Shown here piece after piece: positions 36,571-45,839 of a DNA stretch of 64,000 nucleotides. Made by a program: the position numbers and the translations under genes. Source of the stretch: Roseicyclus sp965662675 (GTDB lineage: Bacteria; Pseudomonadota; Alphaproteobacteria; Rhodobacterales; Rhodobacteraceae); contig NZ_CBFIIK010000003.1 in assembly GCF_965662675.1 (NCBI RefSeq), positions 1-64,000 of the forward strand, in the 5' to 3' direction. Below the pieces are notes generated by a model, which saw only the letters and a program-made list of their open reading frames with translations, had not been told where the DNA came from and made no database searches. Each line of letters begins with the position of its first letter. Positions within the stretch are counted from its first letter, which is position 1.

Positions 36571-37446
36571 TTAGGCGTGTTTACGGCACAAGGTCAGCGT
36601 GGCCCAATCCCCGATCTCGCGATGATCCTTCAACTCGAAACCCGCCGCGACATAGGCGGCCGTCACATCAGGCGCTTGATCGATCAAAAGCCCCGACAAG
36701 ATGACATGACCATCCGCGGCTGAATGCGCGGCCATATCAGGCGCCAACTCGATCAGCGGACCCTTGAGAATATTTGCAAAAACAAGATCATAAGGCGCGC
36801 GCGCGGCAAGATCGACATGGTCGAAACCAGCCGCCTCCACACAGGCGATACCCCCCGCCACACCATTGGCCGCAGCATTGGCCAAGGCAACATCGACGGC
36901 GACCGGATCGATGTCAGAGGCGATGACATCCCCCTCCAAAACCTTGGCGGCAGCGATGGCAAGAACCGCCGTGCCACAACCGATATCGGCCACATTTTTG
37001 AACGAATTCCCAGCGTTCAACAGTTTGTCCATCGCTTCGAGACAACCTTGCGTCGTCCCATGATGCCCTGTGCCAAAGGCCATCGCAGCCTCGATCAACA
37101 GGCCGATCCGCCCATCCGGCACCTTGTCGGCATCATGCGCGCCATAGACGAAGAACCGCCCGGCATTTACGGGGTGCAATTCCCGGCGCACATGCGCGAC
37201 CCAATCGGTTTCGGGAAGTTCCGATATCGCGAAAGGCCGCGCCCCATGCGCTGCGGCCAGCAACATCAGCGCGATCTCGTCGGGCGCCTCGGTGAAATAA
37301 GCGCCGACTTCCCATAGACCTGACCCGTCCTCCATTTCGAAGACGCCGACGCCGGTCGGCTCGGGCGTCATCTCTTCCAACGCAGCACCCAGCGCCTCGG
37401 CCATGATCTTCTCGGGCAGGGTCGTCAGCGCGGTCCAGGTGGGCAT
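36571..37446 (-). CDS. prmA: ribosomal protein L11 methyltransferase
   Basis: The 291-residue SAM-dependent methyltransferase has the substrate domain in the N-terminal third (LTTLPEKIMAEALGAALEE) and the Rossmann core with GTGHHGTTQGCLEAMD and VADIGCGTAVLAIAAAKV; the family usually has GCGTG, so the second glycine is Ala here. VFANILKGPLIELAPDMA supplies the NPPY-like loop (NI). It trimethylates L11. It lies 40 bases upstream of the small intergenic region before the MFS gene. Confidence 0.94.
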   Translation of the reverse strand: MPTWTALTTLPEKIMAEALGAALEEMTPEPTGVGVFEMEDGSGLWEVGAYFTEAPDEIALMLLAAAHGARPFAISELPETDWVAHVRRELHPVNAGRFFVYGAHDADKVPDGRIGLLIEAAMAFGTGHHGTTQGCLEAMDKLLNAGNSFKNVADIGCGTAVLAIAAAKVLEGDVIASDIDPVAVDVALANAAANGVAGGIACVEAAGFDHVDLAARAPYDLVFANILKGPLIELAPDMAAHSAADGHVILSGLLIDQAPDVTAAYVAAGFELKDHREIGDWATLTLCRKHA

Positions 37447-37486
37447 TTGCGGGCTCCGTTCGGGTCAGGTCAAACTCGCCCTGCCC

Positions 37487-38752
37487 CTACGCGCTTGTCC
37501 CGCTCTTGGCAACGTCCGCGCCGCGCCGCGCGACCAATGTGGTCTCATGTCCCGGTTCGGGGTGGCGCGGCACAAGACAGGACAGGCCCAAGGACACCGC
37601 TGCCATCCCCGCCGCCAGTACAAAGACCGATATCGGTGATGTAAGCCAGACATAGCCCAGCAATGCGGGCAAGAACACGGCCGCGATATGGTTGATGGTG
37701 AAAGCCACCGCCGCCGTCGGCGCGATATCGCCGGGATCGGCGATCTTCTGGAAATAGGTCTTGATCGCCAAGGCCAGCGCGAAGAACAGATGATTGGCGA
37801 TATACAGCCCCGCCGCCACCATAGGGCCCCAGTCAAAGATATAGAGCGCGGCATAAAGCAAGAAGATGGCACCCAACCCGCCATATTCCACGATCAAGGC
37901 CAACCTTTCCCCGAAGCGCGCCACCACCGCCCCCAAAAGCGGTGCCACGACCATATTGGCAAGCAGCGTCACCATGAACAGCGCCGTGACCTCATGCACG
38001 GCAAAGCCATAGCGCTCTACCATCATGAAAGCCGCGAAAACGACGAAGATCTGCCGCCGCGCGCCCGACATGAATTGCAACGCATAATAGAGCCAATAGC
38101 GCCGGCGCAGCACCATCTTCTTGGTCTGCGGGTTCGGGCTTTCGAATTGCGGATAGGCCCAAAGGCACAGCAGCGCGATCGCCGCCGTCACACCGCCCGC
38201 CAGCCAATAGACAAGATCATAGCTCAGATCATAGGCCCGCCATGTCAGCACGATCAGCCCATAGGCAAGGAATGTCGCCCCCGAGCCTACGGCCATCAAC
38301 CAGCCCAGAACCTGCGGCGCGCGCTTCTTGTCGATCCATTGTAACTGCAGCGATTGGTTGACCGTCTCGTAATAGTGAAAGCCGATCGAACTGATCAGCG
38401 TGATCATCAACAAGCCACCCAAGCTAGGAAATTGCGCCGTCAGCGCGGTCGCCACACCAAGCATCAAAAGCGACACCAGCCCCAGCAGCTGCTCGCGGAT
38501 AAAGATGATCAAGGCAATAACCCCGATGGCGAAAAACCCCGGTATCTCGCGCACGGTATGCAGCCAGCCGATATCGGCCCCGTCGAAACCCGCCATCTCG
38601 ATGACGAAATTGTTCAGCAGCGCCGACCAAGTGGCAAAGGCCACCGGCATGGCGAACGCCATCAGCACCAAAAGCGCAATGGGGCGCCGCCAGAACGGCA
38701 GCCCTTGCGCCTGCGCAAGCGAGAGGGTGCTGAAACGATCGCCATATGCCAT
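37487..38752 (-). CDS. MFS transporter
   Basis: The 421-residue membrane protein has about 12 hydrophobic helices of the major facilitator type. There is a basic loop after helix 6 (FESPNPQTKKMVLRRRYW) and conserved GxxxD-like segments. No substrate signature is recognised. It lies downstream of homospermidine synthase on the same strand but is separated by a 186-base repeat-containing spacer, so a shared transcript is uncertain. A role in polyamine export is conceivable but unsupported. Confidence 0.85.
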   Translation of the reverse strand: MAYGDRFSTLSLAQAQGLPFWRRPIALLVLMAFAMPVAFATWSALLNNFVIEMAGFDGADIGWLHTVREIPGFFAIGVIALIIFIREQLLGLVSLLMLGVATALTAQFPSLGGLLMITLISSIGFHYYETVNQSLQLQWIDKKRAPQVLGWLMAVGSGATFLAYGLIVLTWRAYDLSYDLVYWLAGGVTAAIALLCLWAYPQFESPNPQTKKMVLRRRYWLYYALQFMSGARRQIFVVFAAFMMVERYGFAVHEVTALFMVTLLANMVVAPLLGAVVARFGERLALIVEYGGLGAIFLLYAALYIFDWGPMVAAGLYIANHLFFALALAIKTYFQKIADPGDIAPTAAVAFTINHIAAVFLPALLGYVWLTSPISVFVLAAGMAAVSLGLSCLVPRHPEPGHETTLVARRGADVAKSGTSA

Positions 38753-38814
38753 GGATCGCCCTTACGCCCCTTCGCCGCCCGCGTCCATCGCCTCGAAAGC
38801 GCGGATCACCGCGT

Positions 38815-38888
38815 CATCTTTGCTTTTCAAATACTCCGGGGGTGCGGGGGCAGCGCCCCCGTGACCCGAGCCCCGCCAAGGGCGGGGC
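38815..38888 (-). repeat. dispersed Rhodobacterales-type repeat, intergenic copy
   Basis: Read on the minus strand it is two GC hairpins (8-bp stem 38870-38877/38881-38888; 7-bp stem with GCT loop 38845-38861) followed by GGAGTATTTGAAAAGCAAAG and ATG. The core and the GGGGGCGCTGCCCCC hairpin recur at 49939-50002. It lies between hss and the MFS gene and may act as a transcript-end or processing element. Confidence 0.75.
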
Positions 38889-38938
38889 GCGACACCAGCC
38901 GCGCAGCCGTAGTCTGCACCTTTCGATCGACGCAGGGG

Positions 38939-40360
38939 TCAGCTGGCCAATACATTGCGAAAAGCCCAAGGCTCTTCGGGGTCGATATCCTCGGGAAACA
39001 GTTCCCAGCGGTCCTGCAAAGGCGTCCAATCAGTATAATGCGCCTCGACCGGGCCCAGATAGGGCCGCTGCACCTCAAGGCAGCGCGCATGATCCATCTC
39101 ATCGGCCTCGACGATCCCCGCACCGGGGTTCTCCAAGGCCCAGACCATCCCCGCCAGAACCGCACTCGTCACCTGTAGCCCGGTGGCGTTTTGATAGGGG
39201 GCAAGATCGCGCGTCTCGGCATTGGACAGGCGCGAACCGAACCAAAGCGCGTTCTTCTCGTGGCCATAGAGCAGCACGCCCAACTCATCGATCCCCTCGA
39301 CGATCTCATCTTCGGCAAGGATATGATGCTTTTCCTGCGCCCGCCCCGAGCCGAACATCTCGTGCAAGCTCAGCACCGCGTCGTCGCAGGGATGATAAGC
39401 ATAGTGACAGGTCGGCCGATATTCCGGCGCCGCGCCTTGGCCCACGGTGTAGTAATCCGCGATCGAGATCGCTTCGTTATGGGTGACCAGAAAGCCGAAT
39501 TGCGGCCCCGGCGTCGGGCACCAGCTATGCACGCGGGTGATCGCGCCGGGACGGTCCAGCCAGATCGCGGCCTGACAGCCGGTATCGTGGCGATAGCCGT
39601 TCTCGGGGAACCACGGCTCATGCGTGCCCCACCCCAGCTCCGCGGGCTGGAACCCTTCGGCGATGAAGCCCTCGACCGACCACGTGTTGACGAAGACGCC
39701 GCGCGGGCGCGGCACACGGCGCGCCTGGGTGTCGCGCTCGGCGATATGCACACCTTTTACACCCAGATCGCGCATCAGCCCCGCCCAAGCGGCACGATCT
39801 TGTGGCATACCGACATCATGCCCGGTGTCGCGCGCCAGCGTCAAAAGCGCCTCTTTCACGAACCATGACACCATGCCGGGATTGGCCCCGCAGCACGAGA
39901 TTGCGGTCGACCCGCCGGGGTTGGCGGCCTTTTCATCGCGCACCGCTTGGCGCAGCGCATAATTGGTGCGCGCGGCATTATCCGTCGTGCCGAAGTAATA
40001 GCCCGCCCAAGGCTCTACCACGGTGTCGATATAAGGAACGCCGATCTCGCGGCAGTAGCGCATCAAGTCGAGCGAGGATGTATCGACACTCAGGTTGACG
40101 CAAAACCCTTTTCCCGGCTCCAAAAGACGGCCCAGCACGGCGCGGTAATTCTCGGGCGTCAGCGCCTCTTGCACATGGGTCAGGCGATGCTGGCGCAGGA
40201 AGTTGGCCTGTGCCGCGTCGGGTTCGATCACCACCAGCTTGTCGGCATCATAATCGAAATGCCGTTCGATCAAGGGCCAAGTGCCTTTGCCGATCGAACC
40301 GAAGCCGATGATCACGATCGGGCCGTCGATGCGGCCGTAGATGGGATGGGTCTGCGCCAT
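38939..40360 (-). CDS. hss: homospermidine synthase
   Basis: The 473-residue protein begins with a Rossmann motif (IVIIGFGSIGKGTWPLIERH) and continues with VNLSVDTSSLDLMRYCRE, EPWAGYYFG and CCGANPGMVSWFVKEAL. Length and sequence fit NAD-dependent homospermidine synthase (EC 2.5.1.44) of the saccharopine-dehydrogenase-like fold, which makes homospermidine from putrescine or spermidine. Homospermidine is a common polyamine of alphaproteobacteria. It lies 83 bases downstream of the rpsD stop, after a terminator, so it probably has its own promoter. Confidence 0.93.
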   Translation of the reverse strand: MAQTHPIYGRIDGPIVIIGFGSIGKGTWPLIERHFDYDADKLVVIEPDAAQANFLRQHRLTHVQEALTPENYRAVLGRLLEPGKGFCVNLSVDTSSLDLMRYCREIGVPYIDTVVEPWAGYYFGTTDNAARTNYALRQAVRDEKAANPGGSTAISCCGANPGMVSWFVKEALLTLARDTGHDVGMPQDRAAWAGLMRDLGVKGVHIAERDTQARRVPRPRGVFVNTWSVEGFIAEGFQPAELGWGTHEPWFPENGYRHDTGCQAAIWLDRPGAITRVHSWCPTPGPQFGFLVTHNEAISIADYYTVGQGAAPEYRPTCHYAYHPCDDAVLSLHEMFGSGRAQEKHHILAEDEIVEGIDELGVLLYGHEKNALWFGSRLSNAETRDLAPYQNATGLQVTSAVLAGMVWALENPGAGIVEADEMDHARCLEVQRPYLGPVEAHYTDWTPLQDRWELFPEDIDPEEPWAFRNVLAS

Positions 40361-40385
40361 TCGTGGGGCCTCCTATCGCCTGAAC

Positions 40386-40420
40386 GAAACAAAAAGGGCC
40401 GCGCCAGCTTGGCACGGCCC
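40386..40420 (-). terminator. Rho-independent terminator after rpsD
   Basis: On the minus strand a stem of GGGCCG/CGGCCC (40396-40401/40415-40420) with an inner GCCA/TGGC pairing (one mismatch) is followed by TTTTTGTTT. It lies 24 bases after the rpsD stop and before hss. Confidence 0.82.
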
Positions 40421-40443
40421 CCTGAACTTGCGTGCAACAGTTA

Positions 40444-41064
40444 TCAGTTCTGTGCGTAGTATTCGATAACGAGATTCGGTTCCATCACCACCGGATAGGG
40501 CACATCGCCCAAGCCCGGGGTGCGCACGAAGGTGGCGATCATCTTGGAATGATCGACCTCGAGGTAATCGGGAACATCGCGCTCGGCCAATTGCACGGCT
40601 TCGAGAAGCACGGTCATCTGCTTGGACTTCTGACGCACCTCGATCACATCGCCTTCCTTCACGCGGTAGGAGGGGATGTTCACCCGCTGACCGTTCACCG
40701 TCACATGGCCGTGGTTCACGAACTGGCGTGCGGCGAAGATGGTGGCGACGAATTTCGCGCGGTAGACGACAGCGTCCAAGCGGCGCTCGAGCAGGCCGAT
40801 GAGCAATTCGCCCGTGTCACCACGGCGACGCTCGGCTTCGGTGAAGATGCGGCGGAACTGCTTTTCGGTCAGATCGCCGTAATAGCCCTTCAGCTTTTGC
40901 TTTGCGCGCAGCTGCAGGCCGAAGTCCGACATCTTGCCCTTGCGGCGCTGACCATGCTGGCCGGGGCCGTATTCGCGCTTGTTCACCGGGGATTTCGGAC
41001 GACCCCAGATGTTCTCACCCATCCGGCGGTCGATCTTATACTTGGCAGAGGTGCGTTTGGTCAC
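40444..41064 (-). CDS. rpsD: 30S ribosomal protein S4
   Basis: The 206-residue protein begins MTKRTSAKYKIDRRMGENIW, contains REYGPGQHGQRRKGK and the S4 RNA-binding domain (RLDAVVYRAKFVATIFAARQ, VNGQRVNIPSYRVKEGDVIEV). It nucleates 30S assembly. It stands alone here, unlinked to the alpha operon, as is common in alphaproteobacteria, and ends at its own terminator. Confidence 0.98.
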   Translation of the reverse strand: MTKRTSAKYKIDRRMGENIWGRPKSPVNKREYGPGQHGQRRKGKMSDFGLQLRAKQKLKGYYGDLTEKQFRRIFTEAERRRGDTGELLIGLLERRLDAVVYRAKFVATIFAARQFVNHGHVTVNGQRVNIPSYRVKEGDVIEVRQKSKQMTVLLEAVQLAERDVPDYLEVDHSKMIATFVRTPGLGDVPYPVVMEPNLVIEYYAQN

Positions 41065-41224
41065 CGTCTGATCTCCTCTTCATGCATCGAGAGGGCGTTG
41101 TCCTTTCCCCGGATTTTGCCGAGGCGACAGGCATTCCCTTGCGGGGGCCACCAACACCAATATGAACAGCGGCCCATTCGGACCGCCGCGTGAGCGCGCC
41201 GTTTAGGCCGAAGCGGCGGGGCTG

Positions 41225-42304
41225 TCAATGCCGCGCGGACACCGCATGCGCCGGTGCGCCATGTAAAAGGATCGCGGCCTCGGCGCGGCTGACCATACGC
41301 CGGGCGGGTGGGCCGTAAAGATCGGGGTTGTCCGACAATTCCGGGCGCAGGTCGAACAACAGGTCGCGCTGCGCCCCGTTCAGATGATCGAGGCCCATGA
41401 AGCCGGGATGGAATGTCTCTACCTCCAGCCCATTGGCCCAGATCACCTCGTGGCGTTCCAGCATCAGGTGGATGTACCATGTCTCGCGCAGGGAATGATC
41501 GATGGTGATGAAGCGATCGCCCACCAGATCGGCGGCGCGCACCAGAACCTCGTCCTCGCCCCAGAGATCGCGGGCGGCGCGCCCCTTGACCAGAACGCGA
41601 TGCTCGGGGCTGACCACCAGATCATCTTCGGGTCGGTCAAGCCCCAATGCCCCGCGGCGCAACCTGACGGGGCGCTGTTCGGGCATGGCGAAAAGCCGCG
41701 CGCCCGACATGCGGCGATGGCCTGACCACAGTACCTCTTGGGGGCCGCTGTCGCGGGTCAAAAGCTTGTCGCCCGGCCCCAGATCCTCGATCGCCATCTC
41801 GCCTGTCTCGGTTTTCAGCCGCGTGCCGGGCGTGAAACAGATGACCGAGGGCCGTTCGGACGGGGTCGCGCGCAACATGCGCTCGGAGCAATGCAAAATG
41901 GTCAGATCGCGCTCGGGCGGCGGCATCTCACCCAAGAAAAGCAGCACCGGCTCGGCCGCATCATCGAGATTGATCGGCACAATGGTAAAGAGCTTGCGTT
42001 GATCCGTGACCACGAAGGCCCCGCGAAAGATCGGGTCGGCCTCGTCAGCGGCGATTTCGGCAGCACTGGGTGCGGGGCGCTGCATCAGCTTGCGCACCAC
42101 ACGTGCCGCGCGGGCGCGCAACTCGACATGTTCGGCGCTGTCTTGCAGCAACAATGCGCCGCCCTCGCCCGCCAAAGGGATCGCGCGGCCCTGCCAACGC
42201 CATGTCATGCCTTCCGAAAGATGAAGATGCCCTTGTGCCGGATATCCATCCAGCATGGTCTGCGCCCATGTGATCACGAACGCGCCCCGAAAGCCCGTGC
42301 TCAT
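41225..42304 (-). CDS. Hint (hedgehog/intein) domain-containing protein
   Basis: The 359-residue protein has an unrecognised N-terminal region (1-150) and a Hint domain beginning at Cys156 in VICFTPGTRLKTETGEMAI, with the block SPEHRVLV (in place of the intein TxxH) and a final WANGLEVETFHPG. Hint domains perform autoproteolytic cleavage through the first Cys. No C-terminal extein-type splice site (HN-C/S/T) is seen, so it resembles the bacterial Hint_2 type found in alphaproteobacteria, where the biological role is not established. No signal peptide is visible. It reads alone on the minus strand with 160 bases to rpsD. Confidence 0.82.
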   Translation of the reverse strand: MSTGFRGAFVITWAQTMLDGYPAQGHLHLSEGMTWRWQGRAIPLAGEGGALLLQDSAEHVELRARAARVVRKLMQRPAPSAAEIAADEADPIFRGAFVVTDQRKLFTIVPINLDDAAEPVLLFLGEMPPPERDLTILHCSERMLRATPSERPSVICFTPGTRLKTETGEMAIEDLGPGDKLLTRDSGPQEVLWSGHRRMSGARLFAMPEQRPVRLRRGALGLDRPEDDLVVSPEHRVLVKGRAARDLWGEDEVLVRAADLVGDRFITIDHSLRETWYIHLMLERHEVIWANGLEVETFHPGFMGLDHLNGAQRDLLFDLRPELSDNPDLYGPPARRMVSRAEAAILLHGAPAHAVSARH

Positions 42305-42418
42305 TGCCCCGCCTCATACTCGTTACGCGGCCAGCCGTTGATCGGCCATGCCTTTCGCAAAGGGTATCAAAAGTGATTCGCTATGTATAGCGCTCGATTC
42401 GCGCCGAGACACAAAATA

Positions 42419-43345
42419 TCAGAATCGCAGGTTCAAACTGAGCGATCCGACAAGCTGGCCCTCGGGCTGACCCACGAATTCTTCGGACATGTAGGTCACG
42501 CCGTAGAAGAAATTGCTGGTGCCGACCGCGTAATTCGCGCCAAGGCGCAGCCTTTGACGCGTGGGTTCGACCATGTAGCCGCGGCTCTCGGGCAGAAAGA
42601 CCGAGCTGTCGACATGCGCGACATCGCCGCCGATCAAAAACGACCAGCCGCTGCCTTCCGCATCCACGATGCCCGCGATGCGCTGCCCGGTAATAGGATC
42701 GCGCGCGCGCAAACCGCCTTGCCCCAGCGTGCCGATGGTCAGATCGACCCCGGCGCGGGCCATGTTCTCGACCCCGGCCTGAAGCTCGGCAAAGGGGCGC
42801 AACTCGCCCCATGACAGCGCGACCGCTTTCGCCATTTCTACCGTGCCGTGCAGATAGACACCGTTGGCGACTTGAAACCCTTCGACATCCATCCGTGGCA
42901 TCGAGAACCAATCATGGATTTGCGACTGCAAGCGCCGCACGCCCGATTGTTCGCCCGTCACGACCAGATCGGCCCCCGCCGTCACATCGAGCCCCTGCCA
43001 TCCCAGATGCGTGTGCGCGCCAAGCCACAGGCTACCGGCATAAAGCCGGTCCCCCGGCGCGGGGCGGGCCAGATTGTCAGGCGCCATCACCTCGCCACGC
43101 AGGCGATATTCCATGATCGTGAAGGGTTGGTTGGGCAACGCACCGAACCATTCCGCGCCGCGAAAGGCGCTGACCCCGTAGCCACCCGAACGCCAGCGAT
43201 CTTGCCTGTCGGCGATGGTGTCATTGGTAAAGACCCGCGCCATGCCGAGCGCTTGGCGTCCATCGACGTCTTGGGCCAAGGCCGGGGCGGCCCAGCCCAG
43301 AACAGCGATCGCCAAAGCCCCGAACCGGGTGAAACCGAAACCCAT
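42419..43345 (-). CDS. LpxR-like outer-membrane lipid A deacylase family protein
   Basis: The 308-residue protein has a signal peptide (to about LAQDVDG) and an outer-membrane beta-barrel pattern ending in aromatic LSLNLRF. FTNDTIADRQDRWRSGGYG resembles the N-D active-site region of LpxR (DUF2219), and SQIHDWFSMPRMDVEGF may be the His/Glu region. LpxR removes the 3'-acyloxyacyl chain of lipid A. I chose the ATG at 43345; a TTG at 43375 is in frame but unlikely. It is transcribed alone, 97 bases after the nrdJ stop. Confidence 0.8.
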   Translation of the reverse strand: MGFGFTRFGALAIAVLGWAAPALAQDVDGRQALGMARVFTNDTIADRQDRWRSGGYGVSAFRGAEWFGALPNQPFTIMEYRLRGEVMAPDNLARPAPGDRLYAGSLWLGAHTHLGWQGLDVTAGADLVVTGEQSGVRRLQSQIHDWFSMPRMDVEGFQVANGVYLHGTVEMAKAVALSWGELRPFAELQAGVENMARAGVDLTIGTLGQGGLRARDPITGQRIAGIVDAEGSGWSFLIGGDVAHVDSSVFLPESRGYMVEPTRQRLRLGANYAVGTSNFFYGVTYMSEEFVGQPEGQLVGSLSLNLRF

Positions 43346-43442
43346 GATACCGACCCACGCAAAACAGCGGCGCAAACGCCCGCCCGTTACCCCGACTTAT
43401 GCGGCGGAATGCGGCGAAAATGTGGCGCGGCGCGGCCTTATC

Positions 43443-45716
43443 TCAGCCACATTTCGAATAGCCGCAACTGTTGCAGGTCAGGCACCCTTCGGCCATGCGC
43501 ATGTCGTATTGCCCGCAAGACGCACAGGCCGGGCCGGGTTTGTGGCCCAGATTGACCACCTCGGCCTGCGGGTCGGATTTCAGCCCCATCCCCTCGCCCG
43601 CGATGAAGCCGATAGAGATCATGTGCCGTTCGATCACGCCTCCGATGGCCGCCAAGATCGACGGCACGTATTTGCCGTTCATCCACGCGCCACCACGCGG
43701 ATCGAACACGGCCTTGAGCTCCTCGACCACGAAACTGACATCGCCCCCGCGCCGGAACACCGCCGAGATCATCCGCGTCAGCGCGACGGTCCAGGCGAAA
43801 TGCTCCATGTTCTTGGAGTTGATGAAGACCTCGAAGGGCCGCCTGTGGCCCGACAGCACGATGTCGTTGATCGTGATGTAAAGCGCATGCTCGCTATCGG
43901 GCCATTTGACCTTGTAGGTATGCCCCTCAAGCGTTGCGGGGCGGTCCAGCGGTTCGGACATATAGATGACTTCGCCGCTTGCGGCCTCGACGGCCTCGGG
44001 GCCATCGGCTTTATCGGCGGTCTCGGAAACCGACAGGACCGATCCCGTCACATCATTGGGCCGATAGGTCGTGCAACCCTTGCAGCCGGTGGCGTAAGCT
44101 TCTGCATAAACATCCTTGAAGCTTTCGAAATCGATATCAGCCGGCACATTGATGGTTTTCGAGATCGAGCTGTCGATCCAGGGCTGAGCCGCTGCTTGCA
44201 TGCGGACATGGTCGAGCGGTGCCAGCGTTTGGGCGGTCACGAAGTGATCGGGCAACGCGGTATCACCAGCATAAGCGCGCCATGCCTTCACGGCGTAATC
44301 CACCACCTCTTCCTCGGTCCGGCTACCATCGGGTTGCAGCACCTTTCGCTTGTAGGAATTGGCGAAGATCGGCTCGATCCCCGAGCTGACATTACCCGCG
44401 AACAGGCTGATCGTGCCCGTAGGCGCGATGGAAGTCAAAAGCGCGTTCCTCAGCCCGTGTTGCGCGATCAAGGCCTGCACTTCCGCATCAAGCCGCAAGA
44501 TCATCGGTGCCTTGGCATAGGCCGCCGGGTCATAAAGCGGGAAAGCCCCCTTTTCAGCCGCCAGCAAAGCCGAGGCGCGATAGCTGGCATTGGCGATCAG
44601 CCGCAGCCATTCACCCGTCATCTCGGCCGCCTCGGGCGCGCCGTAGCGCAGCCCCACCATCGCCAAGGCATCGGCCAGACCCGTCACACCAAGCCCGATC
44701 CGGCGCTTGGCGCGTGCCTCGGCGGCTTGTGCCTCCAGCGGGAAGCGCGAAGCATCGACAACATTATCCATCATCCGCACCGACAGCGCCACAAGATCGG
44801 CAAGCTTGGCGGGATCGATCCTTGCGTTCGCGCCGAACGGATCATCCACCAGCCGCGACAGGTTGATCGACCCCAAAAGACATGCCCCATAGGGCGGCAA
44901 GGGCTGCTCTCCGCAGGGGTTGGTCGCCGCGATCGTCTCGACATAGTTGAGGTTGTTTTCGGCGTTGATGCGGTCGATGAAGATCACGCCGGGTTCGGCA
45001 TAATCATAGGTCGCGCGCATGATCTTGTTCCACAGATCGCGCGCCTGCACCGTGCGGTAGACCCGCCCCCCAAAGACCAGATCCCACGGGCCGTCGGCCT
45101 TGACCGCCTCCATGAAAGGATCGGTCACAAGAACCGAAACATTGAACATGCGCAGGCGCGCGGGGTCCGATTTCGCGTCGATGAAGGCCTCGATATCGGG
45201 GTGATCGCAGCGCAGGGTCGCCATCATGGCACCACGACGACTGCCCGCCGACATGATCGTGCGGCACATCGCATCCCAGACATCCATGAACGACAGCGGC
45301 CCGGATGCATCGGCGGCCACGCCCAAAACCTCGGCCCCCTTGGGTCGGATGGTTGAGAAATCATAACCGATGCCGCCACCCTGCTGCATGGTCAGCGCCG
45401 CCTCGCGCAGATTGTCGAAGATACCGCCCATGCTGTCGGGCACCGTCCCCATGACGAAGCAGTTGAACAGCGTCACCGACCGCCCCGTGCCCGCACCCGC
45501 CACGATACGCCCCGCGGGCAGGTATTTGAAATCCTCGAGCGCGGTGTAGAACCGCTCTTCCCACCCGGCCTTGTCTTGTTCGACATCGGCCAGCGCACGC
45601 GCGATGCGGCGCCATGTATCCTCGACCGACTGGTCGATGGCGCTGCCATCGCCTTGCTTGAGACGATATTTCATATCCCAGATTTGCTCGGCGATGGGGG
45701 CGGCGAAACGGGTCAT
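43443..45716 (-). CDS. nrdJ: adenosylcobalamin-dependent ribonucleoside-diphosphate reductase (class II)
   Basis: The 757-residue protein has the catalytic core with NPCGEQPLPPYGACLLGSIN (active cysteine), the VVDASRFPLEAQAAEA region, CKGCTTYRPNDVTGSVL near residue 570, and a C-terminal zinc-like tail with paired cysteines (CASCGQYDMRMAEGCLTCNS then CGYSKCG). It makes deoxyribonucleotides using B12, independent of oxygen. The ATG at 45716 (MTRFAAPIAEQIW) is chosen over an upstream start at 45743. A short 123-base space to the divergent DUF1489 gene leaves no room for a full cobalamin riboswitch. Confidence 0.95.
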   Translation of the reverse strand: MTRFAAPIAEQIWDMKYRLKQGDGSAIDQSVEDTWRRIARALADVEQDKAGWEERFYTALEDFKYLPAGRIVAGAGTGRSVTLFNCFVMGTVPDSMGGIFDNLREAALTMQQGGGIGYDFSTIRPKGAEVLGVAADASGPLSFMDVWDAMCRTIMSAGSRRGAMMATLRCDHPDIEAFIDAKSDPARLRMFNVSVLVTDPFMEAVKADGPWDLVFGGRVYRTVQARDLWNKIMRATYDYAEPGVIFIDRINAENNLNYVETIAATNPCGEQPLPPYGACLLGSINLSRLVDDPFGANARIDPAKLADLVALSVRMMDNVVDASRFPLEAQAAEARAKRRIGLGVTGLADALAMVGLRYGAPEAAEMTGEWLRLIANASYRASALLAAEKGAFPLYDPAAYAKAPMILRLDAEVQALIAQHGLRNALLTSIAPTGTISLFAGNVSSGIEPIFANSYKRKVLQPDGSRTEEEVVDYAVKAWRAYAGDTALPDHFVTAQTLAPLDHVRMQAAAQPWIDSSISKTINVPADIDFESFKDVYAEAYATGCKGCTTYRPNDVTGSVLSVSETADKADGPEAVEAASGEVIYMSEPLDRPATLEGHTYKVKWPDSEHALYITINDIVLSGHRRPFEVFINSKNMEHFAWTVALTRMISAVFRRGGDVSFVVEELKAVFDPRGGAWMNGKYVPSILAAIGGVIERHMISIGFIAGEGMGLKSDPQAEVVNLGHKPGPACASCGQYDMRMAEGCLTCNSCGYSKCG

Positions 45717-45839
45717 TGGCAGGGCTCCTTTGGGCAGACGCACAACATAGCGCGACCGGCCTTTGCGATCAACAGATTGCAGCGGCGCGTGAACGCCCTA
45801 CGATATGCGGTAGAAACTCGGGATTCTGTGGAGCAGTCT

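Noticed and set aside
41065..41224. A tRNA or small RNA gene between rpsD and the Hint gene
   Set aside because: No cloverleaf, anticodon arm or terminator is visible in the stretch.
43215..45356. A 713-codon plus-strand open frame opposite nrdJ
   Set aside because: Antisense to the well-supported ribonucleotide reductase, rich in R/H/P/G with no domain, so it is a compositional shadow.
45717..45839. A cobalamin riboswitch before nrdJ
   Set aside because: Only about 120 bases separate it from the divergent gene and no B12-box-like sequence was seen; the expected element is longer.
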